From Leclercia adecarboxylata (GTDB taxonomy: Bacteria; Pseudomonadota; Gammaproteobacteria; Enterobacterales; Enterobacteriaceae), in the NCBI GenBank assembly GCA_002360945.1, contig DERO01000029.1, positions 51,328 through 115,327 on the forward strand: DNA of 64,000 nt. The letters are read 5' to 3'. Each line of letters starts with the position of its first letter. The stretch's first letter is position 1. The position numbers were made by a program, and so were the translations under genes. The notes beneath the pieces are model-generated. The model ran no database searches. It was given only the letters and a program-made list of their open reading frames with translations, and was not told where the DNA came from. Positions 43,176 to 52,654 of the stretch are shown piece after piece.

Positions 43176-44060
43176 TTACGCCGTTTGTAATAATCGAATA
43201 ATTTCGCTGATCCCTTTACTCAGCACTTTATCCTGACGCATAACGATGGCCAGCTGACGCTCTAAAACCGGCGTAAGTGAGCGCACGCAAAGCCCCTGCC
43301 TGTCCTCCGCACACTCCACCGCCATGCGGGGAATAATGCTGTATCCCAGCCCGACGCGAACCATACGTTTGATGGCTTCGATACTGCCGGACTGCATGAT
43401 CGGCTGCACCTCCAGACCGCTGGCCTGAAACCAGGCGTCGATCACTGCCCTTGTGCTGCTCCCGGTTTCAAAGGCGATAAAGGGGTGAGTTTGCAGATCG
43501 GCTGCGCTCAGCGTGGTAAACAGCCCCTGCTGCTCTTCGGCGGCGATAAACACAAACTCCTCATTCAGCACCGGCGCGATGGCCAGCGCTGAACCCGCTA
43601 CGGGTAAAGTCACCAGCCCCAGATCGAGACGGTTCTCCTCTATGGCGCGAACAATCTCCAGCGTGTTGCCGGTGGTGACGCCGACCCGCAGCAGGGGATG
43701 ATCCTGCCGCAGCTGCTGCAACAGCGGCGGCAAAAGATGGATGCAGGCCGTCGCCCCCATCCCGATAGCGATCGTTCCGCTCACCTCATGGCTGAACGCG
43801 GCCACCGCCCGAATCGTCTCGTCCACCGCCTGCTCAATCCGCTCGCCATGAGCCAACAGCGCCAACCCGGCCGCCGTGGCTTTCACGCCCCGACCGGTAC
43901 GCTCGATTAATCGCGCCTGTAAAAACTGCTCCAGCTGGCGAATCTGCAAACTGACCGCCGGTTGCGAAAGCCCCAGCACGTCCGCAGCCGCAGAAAAACT
44001 GCCCCGCTGCACGACCAGTCGAAAGGTTGCCAGCTGTCCCAGATTGAGCGTCGTCATCAC
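43176..44060 (-). CDS. LysR-family transcriptional regulator
   Basis: 294 residues (GTG at 44060; the next codon is ATG at 44057, equally possible). N-terminal winged HTH (LATFRLVVQRGSFSAAADVLGLSQPAVSLQIRQLE, about 9-43), then a two-lobed effector domain (GTIAIGMGATACIHLLPPLL... SIIPRMAV). Resembles the CysB/CbbR type in general form, but the specific member is not recognised. It is divergent from the MFS gene with a 95-bp gap that holds a T-N11-A site, so it probably controls that transporter and itself. Confidence 0.88.
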   Translation of the reverse strand: MMTTLNLGQLATFRLVVQRGSFSAAADVLGLSQPAVSLQIRQLEQFLQARLIERTGRGVKATAAGLALLAHGERIEQAVDETIRAVAAFSHEVSGTIAIGMGATACIHLLPPLLQQLRQDHPLLRVGVTTGNTLEIVRAIEENRLDLGLVTLPVAGSALAIAPVLNEEFVFIAAEEQQGLFTTLSAADLQTHPFIAFETGSSTRAVIDAWFQASGLEVQPIMQSGSIEAIKRMVRVGLGYSIIPRMAVECAEDRQGLCVRSLTPVLERQLAIVMRQDKVLSKGISEIIRLLQTA

Positions 44061-44070
44061 AAAGTTTCTC

Positions 44071-44085
44071 TTATAGGAGCCATAA
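44071..44085. promoter_or_regulatory. LysR-type T-N11-A operator candidate
   Basis: TTATAGGAGCCATAA: inverted TTAT/ATAA around seven bases, containing a T-N11-A core. It is in the divergent lysR-MFS intergenic region, 11 bases from the regulator's start. It is the only dyad I see in that gap. Confidence 0.45.
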
Positions 44086-44155
44086 ACGCACCGGCCTGCC
44101 TCCGGTCTGATGCGCGGGATATGCTCAGGATAACTGTCTGATGGAATGAAAGATA

Positions 44156-45394
44156 ATGAAAAACCTGGCCATGCCCCGCACGCTCCCCCTCACCACCGGC
44201 TGTAATCAGCTTATTAACTGGGGGATCTCCTTTTACATGCCGGGCACCTTCGCCCGGGCCATCGCGGCGGACAGCGGCTGGTCGTCACCGGCGATTTATT
44301 CGGGACTGACCCTCGCCATGCTGGTGATGGCCGCCCTCTCCCCTTTTGTCGCCAAACTGCTGGCGCGGGCGGGCGGACAACGGGTGGTGATGATCGGATC
44401 GCTGCTGATTTCCACCAGCTGTGTGGTGATGGCAAATGCCCATTCCCTGATTGCCTGGTATGCCGCCTGGATGGTGGCCGGCATCGGCATGCGCCTGTCG
44501 CTGTACGATGCGCTCTTTGCGGCGCTGGTCAATCTCTACGGACAACAGGCGCGGCGAACCATCTCCCGCGTCACGCTGGCGGGCGGGCTGGCGTCGGTGG
44601 TGTTCTGGCCGCTGGGCGAGGCGCTGCTGACGGTGATGAGCTGGCGGGACGCGCTGCTGGTCTATGCCCTGTTCGGCGTGCTGAGCGCCGCGTTAACCCT
44701 GTCGTTACCCAATCAAACACGCCCAGCAGTACAGCAATCCGCCCCGCCAGCCGGTGGGCAGGATCGCCGCAACGGCTGGCTGTATGCCGCCTTCATTGCG
44801 CTGATCACCTTTGTCTCTAACGGCACCTCCACTCACCTGCCGGAATTTATCGCCAGCGTCGGCCTGCCGGTTACCATCGGCATGTTATGGGGGATTGGGC
44901 AGACCGGGGCGCGCTTCCTGGAGGTGGTTGCCGGGGCAGGACTCACCCCGCTGCGCCTGACGCTGCTTACCGCGCTCGCCATGCCGGTGTGCTTTCTGCT
45001 CGGACTAAGCAGCACACTGTTTCTCTGGTCTGCCGCCGGTTTTGTGCTGGGCTACGGGGCAATTAACGGACTGGTGACCATTGTGAAAGCCACGCTGCCG
45101 CTGCAGTTGTTTGCCCCTGAAGAGTACGCCAGGCGCACCGGGGTGCTGCTGATCCCGGCCCAGCTGATGGCGGCAGCCTCGCCGCTGGCCTATGCGTGGT
45201 TGAACCGGGCGTTTGGGACCATAGGCGCGATGTGGCTGTCGTGGGGGCTGACGCTGGTGATTGCCGGGCTGGCGGTGGCTATCGTGAAGGGTCAGGCTTC
45301 GCGAGCGACCGGAATGTATCCCACTGTATCCACGCCGCCCTGCTTACGCGACCATACAAAAAAGCCGTCCGCAGCAAACAGGGCCGATACATAA
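44156..45394 (+). CDS. Major facilitator superfamily transporter
   Basis: 412 residues, about twelve hydrophobic segments, with an MFS-like cytoplasmic loop after TM2 (VAKLLARAGGQRVVMIG). The first segment reads CNQLINWGISFYMPGTFA. The C-terminal 25 residues (TPPCLRDHTKKPSAANRADT region) are hydrophilic and look unlike a conserved end. The substrate cannot be told from sequence. Divergent from a LysR regulator. The ATG at 44156 has only a weak GGAA further upstream. Absent from the E. coli locus, where yfgH and yfgI stand. Confidence 0.82.
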   Translation: MKNLAMPRTLPLTTGCNQLINWGISFYMPGTFARAIAADSGWSSPAIYSGLTLAMLVMAALSPFVAKLLARAGGQRVVMIGSLLISTSCVVMANAHSLIAWYAAWMVAGIGMRLSLYDALFAALVNLYGQQARRTISRVTLAGGLASVVFWPLGEALLTVMSWRDALLVYALFGVLSAALTLSLPNQTRPAVQQSAPPAGGQDRRNGWLYAAFIALITFVSNGTSTHLPEFIASVGLPVTIGMLWGIGQTGARFLEVVAGAGLTPLRLTLLTALAMPVCFLLGLSSTLFLWSAAGFVLGYGAINGLVTIVKATLPLQLFAPEEYARRTGVLLIPAQLMAAASPLAYAWLNRAFGTIGAMWLSWGLTLVIAGLAVAIVKGQASRATGMYPTVSTPPCLRDHTKKPSAANRADT

Positions 45395-45463
45395 AAATGG
45401 TCTTCTGTGTCTGTCGTTAAGAAAACCTTCGCATTCACATAAACCGTTTTAAGGAATCGTAAA

Positions 45464-45718
45464 ATGAAAACATTACTGATTGCTGTACTGACCTTCACTG
45501 CCGCCATGACTTCTTCCGCTTTCGCTGCCCAGGAAATTAACCAGCCTCAGGGACAGCAAAAAATTGGCACCGTTTCCGACAGCAGCGGCGCATCGTCGCT
45601 GGCGGATCTGGAGGCGAAACTGCAGGCCAAAGCCGCCGAAGCGGGTGCCAGCGCGTTTCGCATTACCTCCGCCGGGGGAAATAACACCCTGTCAGGCACC
45701 GCGGATATCTATCGTTGA
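45464..45718 (+). CDS. Small exported DUF1471 (YhcN/BhsA-type) protein
   Basis: 84 residues. Signal peptide 1-21 or so (MKTLLIAVLTFTAAMTSSAFA). The mature part, with KIGTVSDSSGASSLADLEAKLQAKA and FRITSAGGNNTLSGTADIYR, has the DUF1471 form shared by BhsA, McbA and YhcN, which respond to stress and affect biofilm. AAGGAA lies 6 bases before the ATG. Its stop lies 7 bases before the next gene, whose ribosome site overlaps it, so the two are co-transcribed. Confidence 0.88.
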   Translation: MKTLLIAVLTFTAAMTSSAFAAQEINQPQGQQKIGTVSDSSGASSLADLEAKLQAKAAEAGASAFRITSAGGNNTLSGTADIYR

Positions 45719-45725
45719 GGCCGTG

Positions 45726-46475
45726 ATGATGAAAAAACTGTTTACTCAGACGCTCGCCACAGGCCTGCTGCTGGCCGCCGCCAGTGGCTCCGCGCTGGCG
45801 AATAATAAAACCGTGGTCCTGGTGCATGGCGCTTTTGCCGACGGCAGCAGCTGGAATCGGGTGATCGACAAACTGCAGCGTCAGCATACCGAAGTCATTG
45901 CCGTTCAGCTTCCGCTCACCTCGCTGAAAGAGGACGTCGCCGCAACCCAGCGCGCCATCGCCCGGGCCCACGGGGATGTGGTGCTGGTGGGCCACTCCTG
46001 GGGCGGGACGGTGATCAGCGAGGCGGGCAACGATCCGCGGGTCAAGTCGCTGGTGTATGTGGCGGCATTTGCACCGGATTCAGGCCAGTCGACCGCAGAT
46101 CTGGCGGGGAGCTACCCCGCTCCGCCGGGCAGCGCGGGCATCGCCAAAACCGCAGAGGGTTTTCTCTATTTGCCAGGCAAATCGGTACGCCAGGATTTTG
46201 CGCCAGACATCAAAGCTGATGAGCAGAATACGCTGACCGCCACTCAGGGCCCGATCCGCGCCGACGCCTTTGCGGAAAAGGTCACCCATGCGGCCTGGCA
46301 CGACAAACCGAGCTGGTATGTGGTCAGCAAGAATGACCGGATGATCAACCCGGATCTGGAGCGTGCCATAGCGAAGACGATTCATGCCAAAACCACCGAG
46401 GTGACGGCAAGCCATGTGTCGATGGTGAGCCAGCCGGAGGCAATTGCCCGGGCGATTGAGCAAGCGGTGAAATGA
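45726..46475 (+). CDS. Exported alpha/beta hydrolase
   Basis: 249 residues. Signal peptide ending ALA near residue 25 (MMKKLFTQTLATGLLLAAASGSALA). The mature enzyme begins NNKTVVLVHGAFADGSSW, with oxyanion HG near 34-35. The nucleophile is S91 in VGHSWGG, the probable acid is in SKNDRMI and the histidine in ASHVSMV. It resembles the salicylate esterase/haloalkane dehalogenase-like HGAFADGSSW hydrolases; the substrate is unknown. GAGG lies 5 bases before the ATG and overlaps the preceding stop; the next codon is also ATG (45729). Convergent with guaA. Confidence 0.85.
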   Translation: MMKKLFTQTLATGLLLAAASGSALANNKTVVLVHGAFADGSSWNRVIDKLQRQHTEVIAVQLPLTSLKEDVAATQRAIARAHGDVVLVGHSWGGTVISEAGNDPRVKSLVYVAAFAPDSGQSTADLAGSYPAPPGSAGIAKTAEGFLYLPGKSVRQDFAPDIKADEQNTLTATQGPIRADAFAEKVTHAAWHDKPSWYVVSKNDRMINPDLERAIAKTIHAKTTEVTASHVSMVSQPEAIARAIEQAVK

Positions 46476-46488
46476 AACGAGCATTAAA

Positions 46489-46509
46489 AAGCCCGCAGGA
46501 CGCGGGCTT
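46489..46509 (-). terminator. Terminator after guaA
   Basis: GCCCGC / GCGGGC stem extended by AA/TT, followed on the minus strand by five T residues. It lies between the convergent hydrolase gene and guaA and probably serves both. Confidence 0.8.
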
Positions 46510-46536
46510 AAACAGAGCACGATTAACGGGCGGAAA

Positions 46537-48114
46537 TTATTCCCACTCGATCGTCGCTGGTGGCTTACCGCTGATGTCATACACCACGCGGGAAATACCG
46601 TTAACTTCGTTGATGATGCGGTTGGACACCCGGCCCAGGAAGTCATACGGCAGGTGCGCCCAGTGGGCGGTCATAAAGTCGATGGTCTCAACCGCACGCA
46701 GGGAGACAACCCAGTCGTACTTACGGCCATCGCCCATTACGCCGACGGAGCGAACCGGCAGGAACACGGTGAACGCCTGGCTCACTTTGTTGTACAGGTC
46801 AGCTTTGTGCAGCTCTTCGATGAAGATCGCATCGGCACGACGCAGCAGGTCGCAGTACTCTTTCTTCACTTCGCCCAGCACGCGCACGCCCAGACCCGGC
46901 CCCGGGAACGGATGGCGGTAGAGCATGTCGTACGGCAGGCCCAGCTCCAGACCGATCTTACGCACTTCATCTTTGAACAGCTCGCGCAGCGGTTCAACCA
47001 GACCCATCTTCATCTCTTTCGGCAGGCCGCCCACGTTGTGGTGAGATTTGATGACGTGTGCTTTGCCGGTGGCGGAAGCCGCGGATTCGATCACATCAGG
47101 GTAGATGGTGCCCTGTGCCAGCCACTTCACGTCTTCCAGACGCAGCGCCTGTTCGTCAAACACTTCAACGAAGACGCGGCCGATGATTTTACGCTTCGCT
47201 TCCGGATCGTTTTCGCCTGCCAGCGCGTCGAGGAAGCGCTTCTCGCCTTCCACGTGAACGATGTTCAGACCGAAGTGATCACCGAACATGTCCATCACCT
47301 GCTGGGCTTCGTTCAGGCGCAGCAGACCGTTGTCCACGAAGACGCAGGTGAGGTTTTTGCCGATGGCGCGGTGCAGCAGCATCGCGGTTACGGAGGAGTC
47401 AACGCCGCCGGACAGGCCGAGGATGACTTTGTCATCGCCAACCTGCTGGCGGATACGCTCAACGGCGTCGTCGATAATTTTTGCTGGCGTCCACAGGGCT
47501 TCACACTGGCAGATGTCGATAACAAAACGCTCCAGCATGCGCAGACCCTGGCGGGTATGGGTCACTTCCGGGTGGAACTGCACGCCGTAGAAGCGTTTCT
47601 CTTCGTTAGCCATGATGGCGAACGGGCAGCTCTCGGTGCTGGCAACGGTCACGAAGTCGGACGGGATAGCGGTGACTTTGTCGCCGTGGCTCATCCAGAC
47701 GTCGAGCAGCGCTTTGCCGTCGGCGGTCAGGGAGTCTTCGATACCGCGGATCAGGGCGCTGTCGGTCTGCACTTCAACCTGCGCGTAGCCGAACTCACGC
47801 TCGTTAGAACCTTCAACATGACCACCCAGCTGCATCGCCATGGTCTGCATGCCGTAGCAGACGCCGAACACCGGCACGCCTGCTTCGAACACATACTGCG
47901 GGGCACGCGGGCTGTTATCTTCGGTGGTGCTTTCCGGGCCGCCAGAAAGGATGATGCCGCTTGGATTGAAATCGCGAATCTGAGCTTCCGTAACATCCCA
48001 CGCCCACAGTTCGCAGTAAACGCCCAGCTCACGCACGCGACGTGCCACCAGCTGAGTGTATTGAGAACCGAAATCGAGGATGAGAATGCGATGTTTATGA
48101 ATGTTTTCCGTCAT
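46537..48114 (-). CDS. guaA: GMP synthase (glutamine-hydrolysing) GuaA
   Basis: Aminates XMP to GMP with ATP and glutamine. 525 residues as in E. coli. The class I amidotransferase domain has nucleophile C86 in FGVCYGMQ and the H/E pair in VQFHPEVTH. The ATP pyrophosphatase domain has the PP-loop LSGGVDSSV, and a C-terminal dimerisation domain ends PPATIEWE. It follows guaB after 68 bp containing a hairpin; the guaBA operon is controlled from the guaB promoter. Confidence 0.98.
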   Translation of the reverse strand: MTENIHKHRILILDFGSQYTQLVARRVRELGVYCELWAWDVTEAQIRDFNPSGIILSGGPESTTEDNSPRAPQYVFEAGVPVFGVCYGMQTMAMQLGGHVEGSNEREFGYAQVEVQTDSALIRGIEDSLTADGKALLDVWMSHGDKVTAIPSDFVTVASTESCPFAIMANEEKRFYGVQFHPEVTHTRQGLRMLERFVIDICQCEALWTPAKIIDDAVERIRQQVGDDKVILGLSGGVDSSVTAMLLHRAIGKNLTCVFVDNGLLRLNEAQQVMDMFGDHFGLNIVHVEGEKRFLDALAGENDPEAKRKIIGRVFVEVFDEQALRLEDVKWLAQGTIYPDVIESAASATGKAHVIKSHHNVGGLPKEMKMGLVEPLRELFKDEVRKIGLELGLPYDMLYRHPFPGPGLGVRVLGEVKKEYCDLLRRADAIFIEELHKADLYNKVSQAFTVFLPVRSVGVMGDGRKYDWVVSLRAVETIDFMTAHWAHLPYDFLGRVSNRIINEVNGISRVVYDISGKPPATIEWE

Positions 48115-48150
48115 TGACGCTAATTCCGAGGCAAGTGAAACAAAAACAGA

Positions 48151-48173
48151 GCGCCCGGCTCAGAGCCGGGCGC
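48151..48173. other. Hairpin in the guaB-guaA intercistronic gap
   Basis: A perfect 10-bp stem GCGCCCGGCT / AGCCGGGCGC with a three-base loop. On the minus strand it is followed by TCTGTTTTTG. It could stabilise guaB mRNA or partly attenuate guaA. Confidence 0.6.
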
Positions 48174-48182
48174 GGAAATTAA

Positions 48183-49649
48183 TCAGGAGCCCATACGGTA
48201 GTTCGGAGACTCTTTGGTGATCGTCACGTCGTGAACGTGGCTTTCCTGGATACCTGCACCGCTGATACGCACGAATTCCGCTTTAGTACGCAGCAGGTCA
48301 ATGGTACCACAGCCGGTCAGGCCCATACAGGAGCGCAGGCCGCCCATCTGCTGGTGAATGATCTCTTTCAGGTAGCCTTTATAGGCCACGCGCCCTTCGA
48401 TACCTTCAGGCACCAGTTTGTCGGCAGCGTTATCGGTCTGGAAGTAACGGTCGGAGGAGCCTTTGGACATCGCGCCCAGAGAACCCATCCCGCGGTAAGA
48501 TTTGTAAGAACGGCCCTGGAACAGTTCGATTTCGCCCGGGGACTCTTCGGTACCGGCCAACATGGAGCCCACCATTACTGCTGCCGCACCGGCCGCGATG
48601 GCTTTGGCGATGTCGCCGGAGAAGCGGATACCGCCGTCAGCGATAACCGGAATACCGGTACCTTCCAGCGCTTCTACCGCGTCGGATACCGCGGTGATCT
48701 GCGGAACACCCACGCCGGTGACGATACGGGTAGTACAGATGGATCCAGGGCCGATACCCACTTTCACCGCGCTGCAACCGGCTTCAGCCAGCGCACGTGC
48801 GCCTGCGCCGGTCGCCACGTTACCGCCGATGATCTGCAGATCAGGATATTTTGCACGGGTTTCACGAATACGTTGCAGCACGCCTTCGGAGTGGCCGTGA
48901 GAGGAGTCGATCAGCAGGACGTCAACGCCTGCGGCAACCAGCGCATCTACGCGCTCTTCGTTGCCCGCACCTGCGCCAACCGCAGCACCGACGCGCAGAC
49001 GGCCATGCTCGTCTTTACAGGCATTCGGTTTACGTTCTGCTTTCTGGAAGTCTTTAACGGTGATCATGCCGAGCAGGTGGAAGCCGCCATCCACAACCAG
49101 CGCTTTTTCAACGCGTTTTTCGTGCATTTTTGCGAAGACCACGTCGCGGGATTCGCCTTCACGCACGGTCACCAGACGCTCTTTCGGGGTCATGTAGACG
49201 CTGACCGGCTGATTCAGGTCGGTGACGAAACGCACGTCACGACCGGTGATGATACCCACCAGTTCGTTATCGGAGGTCACAACCGGGTAGCCCGCAAAAC
49301 CGTTACGCTCGGTCAGCGCTTTGACTTCGTGCAGGGTGGTGGTTGGCAGAACGGTCTGTGGATCGGTAACGATGCCAGATTCATGTTTCTTCACGCGGCG
49401 AACTTCTTCCGCCTGGCGCTCGATAGACATGTTTTTATGAATAAAGCCAATGCCGCCTTCCTGAGCCAGGGCGATAGCCAGGCGCGCTTCAGTCACGGTG
49501 TCCATTGCCGCGGAGAGCATAGGAATGTTCAGGCGAATGGTTTTGGTCAACTGCGTGCTGAGGTCGGCAGTATTCGGCAGAACGGTGGAATGAGCGGGAA
49601 CGAGGAGGACGTCGTCAAACGTCAGTGCTTCTTTAGCGATACGTAGCAT
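48183..49649 (-). CDS. guaB: Inosine-5'-monophosphate dehydrogenase GuaB
   Basis: NAD-dependent oxidation of IMP to XMP, the committed step to GMP. 488 residues from the ATG at 49649, the E. coli start; an in-frame ATG two codons earlier is non-homologous. TIM barrel with two CBS domains inserted (about 93-205). The catalytic cysteine is in GPGSICTTR (family position 305), with the flap RGMGSLGAM. PurR site upstream. Divergent from xseA. Confidence 0.98.
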   Translation of the reverse strand: MLRIAKEALTFDDVLLVPAHSTVLPNTADLSTQLTKTIRLNIPMLSAAMDTVTEARLAIALAQEGGIGFIHKNMSIERQAEEVRRVKKHESGIVTDPQTVLPTTTLHEVKALTERNGFAGYPVVTSDNELVGIITGRDVRFVTDLNQPVSVYMTPKERLVTVREGESRDVVFAKMHEKRVEKALVVDGGFHLLGMITVKDFQKAERKPNACKDEHGRLRVGAAVGAGAGNEERVDALVAAGVDVLLIDSSHGHSEGVLQRIRETRAKYPDLQIIGGNVATGAGARALAEAGCSAVKVGIGPGSICTTRIVTGVGVPQITAVSDAVEALEGTGIPVIADGGIRFSGDIAKAIAAGAAAVMVGSMLAGTEESPGEIELFQGRSYKSYRGMGSLGAMSKGSSDRYFQTDNAADKLVPEGIEGRVAYKGYLKEIIHQQMGGLRSCMGLTGCGTIDLLRTKAEFVRISGAGIQESHVHDVTITKESPNYRMGS

Positions 49650-49700
49650 GGGCAATATCTCTGACCTGGGTGGTTAAATATTGCCGTGGCATTATACAGA

Positions 49701-49716
49701 GCGTAACCGATTGCAT
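49701..49716 (-). promoter_or_regulatory. PurR-like operator of guaBA
   Basis: On the minus strand ATGCAATCGGTTACGC matches the PurR consensus at about 11 of 16 positions, including the central CG. It lies 52 bp upstream of the guaB ATG, where E. coli guaBA has its PurR site. Confidence 0.6.
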
Positions 49717-49808
49717 CTACACTTTTTTATAAAAAATGCTTGCGATTGCCTCTTATCAGGTTACTATCGACTGAATAACTTGCTGATTTAGAATTTGATC
49801 CCGCTCAC

Positions 49809-51182
49809 ATGTTATCCTCTCAATCCCCCTCAATTTATACCGTCAGCCGCCTTAATCAGACGGTCCGTTTGCTGCTTGAGCAGGAAATTGGCCAGGTGTG
49901 GATTAGCGGAGAGATCTCTAATTTCACCCAACCGGCATCCGGTCACTGGTACTTCACCCTGAAGGACAATAACGCTCAGGTGCGCTGCGCGATGTTCCGC
50001 AACAGCAACCGTCGGGTTACCTTCCGGCCGCAGCACGGGCAGCAGGTTCTTGTTCGCGCCAGTATCACCCTGTACGAGCCGCGCGGTGATTATCAGATTA
50101 TCGTTGAGAGCATGCAGCCTGCGGGTGAAGGACTTCTCCAGCAGAAATACGAGCAGCTGAAAGCCATGCTGTCGGCGGAAGGTCTGTTCGATCAGCAGTA
50201 CAAAAAACCGCTCCCCTCCCCTGCCCACTGCGTGGGGGTGATCACCTCGAAAACCGGTGCTGCGCTCCATGACATCCTGCACGTGCTGAAACGCCGCGAC
50301 CCTTCCCTGCCGGTCATTATCTACCCGACCGCGGTGCAGGGCGAGGATGCGCCCGGGCAGATTGTCCGCGCCATTCAGTTGGCTAACGCCCGTCAGGAGT
50401 GTGACGTGCTGATCGTCGGGCGCGGGGGCGGTTCGCTGGAAGATCTCTGGAGCTTTAACGACGAACGCGTGGCGCGGGCGATTTTTGCCAGCCAGATCCC
50501 GGTGGTCAGCGCCGTCGGCCACGAAACCGACGTCACCATCGCCGATTTTGTTGCCGACCTGCGGGCACCGACGCCGTCTGCCGCGGCAGAAGTGGTGAGC
50601 CGTAACCAGCTCGAACTGCTGCGCCAGATGCAAAACGGCCAGCAGCGCCTCGAGATGGCGATGGACTACTTCCTCGCCAACCGCACCCGCCGTTTTACCC
50701 AGCTTCATCATCGCCTGCAGCAGCAGCACCCGCAGCTGCGTCTGGCGCGACAGCAGACCGTGCTGGAGCGTCTGCGTCAGCGGATGAACCTCGCGGTGGA
50801 CAATCAGCTCAAGCGCGCGGTACAGCGCCAGCAGCGCACGACCCAACGCCTGAATCAGTACAACCCGCAGCCGCGCATTTATCGCGCACAAACGCGTATT
50901 CAACAGCTGGAGTACCGTCTCGCGGAGAACCTGCGCGCGCGGCTGAGCAGCACCCGGCAGCGCTTCGGTAACGCGGTCACCCATCTCGAAGCCGTCAGCC
51001 CGCTCTCGACACTGGCGCGCGGCTACAGCGTGACCACCGCGACCGATGGCCAGGTGCTGAAGCAGACCAAACAGGTCAAAGCCGGAGATGTGCTCACCAC
51101 CCGCCTGTCAGATGGCTGGGTGGAAAGCGAAGTGAAAGGCGTGACGCCGGCGAAGAAAACACGCGCACGCAAAAAAGCCTGA
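49809..51182 (+). CDS. xseA: Exodeoxyribonuclease VII large subunit XseA
   Basis: Catalytic subunit of exonuclease VII, which degrades single-stranded DNA from both ends together with XseB. 457 residues. N-terminal OB fold ([24 protein letters not shown]), catalytic domain ([54 protein letters not shown]), then a long coiled coil (about 270-390) that binds XseB. The ribosome site is weak. Divergent from guaB, as in E. coli. Confidence 0.97.
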   Translation: MLSSQSPSIYTVSRLNQTVRLLLEQEIGQVWISGEISNFTQPASGHWYFTLKDNNAQVRCAMFRNSNRRVTFRPQHGQQVLVRASITLYEPRGDYQIIVESMQPAGEGLLQQKYEQLKAMLSAEGLFDQQYKKPLPSPAHCVGVITSKTGAALHDILHVLKRRDPSLPVIIYPTAVQGEDAPGQIVRAIQLANARQECDVLIVGRGGGSLEDLWSFNDERVARAIFASQIPVVSAVGHETDVTIADFVADLRAPTPSAAAEVVSRNQLELLRQMQNGQQRLEMAMDYFLANRTRRFTQLHHRLQQQHPQLRLARQQTVLERLRQRMNLAVDNQLKRAVQRQQRTTQRLNQYNPQPRIYRAQTRIQQLEYRLAENLRARLSSTRQRFGNAVTHLEAVSPLSTLARGYSVTTATDGQVLKQTKQVKAGDVLTTRLSDGWVESEVKGVTPAKKTRARKKA

Positions 51183-51224
51183 CACGCGTCAGGCCGCGAT
51201 TTGTCCGACTTACCTGCCGTTTTG

Positions 51225-51274
51225 CTGTTATGGCTTACACTTAAGTTGTTGCTTTTTCGGCATTGCCATAACAG
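51225..51274. promoter_or_regulatory. 10-bp inverted repeat ahead of the M4 peptidase gene
   Basis: CTGTTATGGC (51225-51234) and GCCATAACAG (51265-51274) are perfect inverted arms 30 bases apart. The right arm runs into the Shine-Dalgarno AGGAG (51273-51277), and the spacer contains the palindrome ACTTAAGT (51239-51246). It could be an operator or an mRNA hairpin limiting translation. Confidence 0.45.
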
Positions 51275-51283
51275 GAGAGTCGC

Positions 51284-52303
51284 ATGACCCGAGCTTATAG
51301 CGTGATCCCGCCGTACATTCTTCGTCGTATTATTGAAAGTGGCTCTGAGCCGCAGCAGCGCTGTGCCCGCCAGACGCTGACGCATGTACAAACGCTGATG
51401 GCACATATGCCAGGTAAACCCGCTGCGCCGCACGTTAATAAAGCCGGGCAGCTGGAGCGCGATATTTATGATGCCAAACAGACCCAGGAACTGCCGGGCA
51501 CTCAGGTGCGCTATGAGGGACAGCCGTCAAATGGAGATATTACTGTCGATGAAGCCTATGATTATTTAGGTATCACCCATGATTTTTTCTGGAAAAATTA
51601 TCATCGCGACTCACTGGATAATAAAGGGCTGATACTGACGGGCACCGTTCATTATGGGCGGGAATATCAGAACGCGTTCTGGAATGGTCAGCAGATGGTA
51701 TTTGGCGATGGTGACGGCGAGATATTTAACCGCTTCACGATTGCCATTGACGTCGTAGCGCATGAGCTGAGCCATGGGGTGACCGAAACCGAAGCCGGAC
51801 TTATCTACTTTGAACAATCGGGTGCGCTGAATGAGTCGTTATCTGACGTTTTCGGCTCGCTGGTGAAACAGTACCACCTGAAGCAAACGGCCGACAAAGC
51901 CGACTGGCTGATTGGTGAAGGGCTGCTGGCTGAAGGGATTAATGGCAAAGGGCTGCGATCGATGTCAGAACCAGGAACCGCCTATGACGATCCCCTGCTC
52001 GGCAAAGATCCGCAGCCCGGGCATATGAAAGACTTTATCAAAACGCGCGAAGATAACGGCGGCGTGCATCTTAATTCAGGTATTCCTAATCGCGCGTTTT
52101 ACCTTGCCGCGACGGCCATTGGCGGCCATGCCTGGGAGAAAGCCGGTTATGCCTGGTATGACACGGTTTGCGATCGACAGCTGGCGCAGGATGCAGATTT
52201 TGACGCCTTTGCGAAACTGACGGTGGCACACGGTGAAAAGCGATCGGGTGGTGACGTCGGAGCAGCCATTGAGCAAGCCTGGAAACAGGTGGGAGTGTTG
52301 TAA
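51284..52303 (+). CDS. Protealysin-type M4 (thermolysin family) metallopeptidase
   Basis: Zinc endopeptidase precursor of 339 residues. HELSH at 160-164 gives two zinc ligands and the catalytic glutamate, E184 (in NESLSD) is the third ligand, and H262 (GGVHLNSGIPN) is the transition-state histidine. The N-terminal ~50 residues form a short propeptide with the SVIPPYILRRI segment typical of protealysins, instead of the long FTP/PepSY propeptide of secreted thermolysins. No signal peptide is seen. AGGAGAG precedes the ATG. The next gene, one base on, encodes a likely emfourin inhibitor. Protealysin and grimelysin of Serratia cleave actin and aid invasion; that role here is inference. Confidence 0.92.
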   Translation: MTRAYSVIPPYILRRIIESGSEPQQRCARQTLTHVQTLMAHMPGKPAAPHVNKAGQLERDIYDAKQTQELPGTQVRYEGQPSNGDITVDEAYDYLGITHDFFWKNYHRDSLDNKGLILTGTVHYGREYQNAFWNGQQMVFGDGDGEIFNRFTIAIDVVAHELSHGVTETEAGLIYFEQSGALNESLSDVFGSLVKQYHLKQTADKADWLIGEGLLAEGINGKGLRSMSEPGTAYDDPLLGKDPQPGHMKDFIKTREDNGGVHLNSGIPNRAFYLAATAIGGHAWEKAGYAWYDTVCDRQLAQDADFDAFAKLTVAHGEKRSGGDVGAAIEQAWKQVGVL

Positions 52304-52654
52304 ATGCAGGTTCCGGAACTGACGGATGACGCGGTGGTCGAGCTGGCGCGTGAAGGCGGCGTGGCCTATATTCCCCATCTCAGCGGGTTGCGGCGAATCG
52401 CGCTCTCGACGCTTAACAGCGCGCAGCGCCAGCGCGTGGTGAATATACTGGAACAGGCTATTCCACGAGGAGCGCCGCCCGGCCAGCGGTCGTCACCCGG
52501 CGGCGGCGACCAGCGCTACTTCCGCATCCAGATCATCTGGACCCGGCACAATCAGGCGCAATACACCGATATCATTGTGCTGGTTCCCGAACAGGAAGCG
52601 CCAGAGTCGCTGGTTGAGCTCTGGCAAAAAGGCGAAGGCTGCGTATGCGATTAA
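52304..52654 (+). CDS. Emfourin-like inhibitor of the M4 peptidase
   Basis: 116 residues beginning directly after the peptidase stop (TAA then ATG). It reads VELAREGGVAYIPHLSGLRRIAL, then GGGDQRYFRIQIIW, and ends VPEQEAPESLVELW. This form, size and position match emfourin, the protein inhibitor encoded in the protealysin operon of Serratia proteamaculans. No signal peptide or membrane segment, so it would act in the cytosol, presumably protecting the cell from the co-produced protease. Its last four bases overlap the convergent yfgJ. The identification is by recall of the family, not alignment. Confidence 0.82.
   Translation: MQVPELTDDAVVELAREGGVAYIPHLSGLRRIALSTLNSAQRQRVVNILEQAIPRGAPPGQRSSPGGGDQRYFRIQIIWTRHNQAQYTDIIVLVPEQEAPESLVELWQKGEGCVCD

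Noticed and set aside
44060..44155. Signs of recent transfer in the LysR-MFS segment (composition shift)
   Set aside because: By eye the base composition resembles the flanking genes, so no claim of recent transfer is made.
46654..49646. Long open frames antisense to guaA (487 codons) and guaB (471 codons)
   Set aside because: Both mirror highly conserved genes with strong codon bias; the compositions are unlike real proteins.
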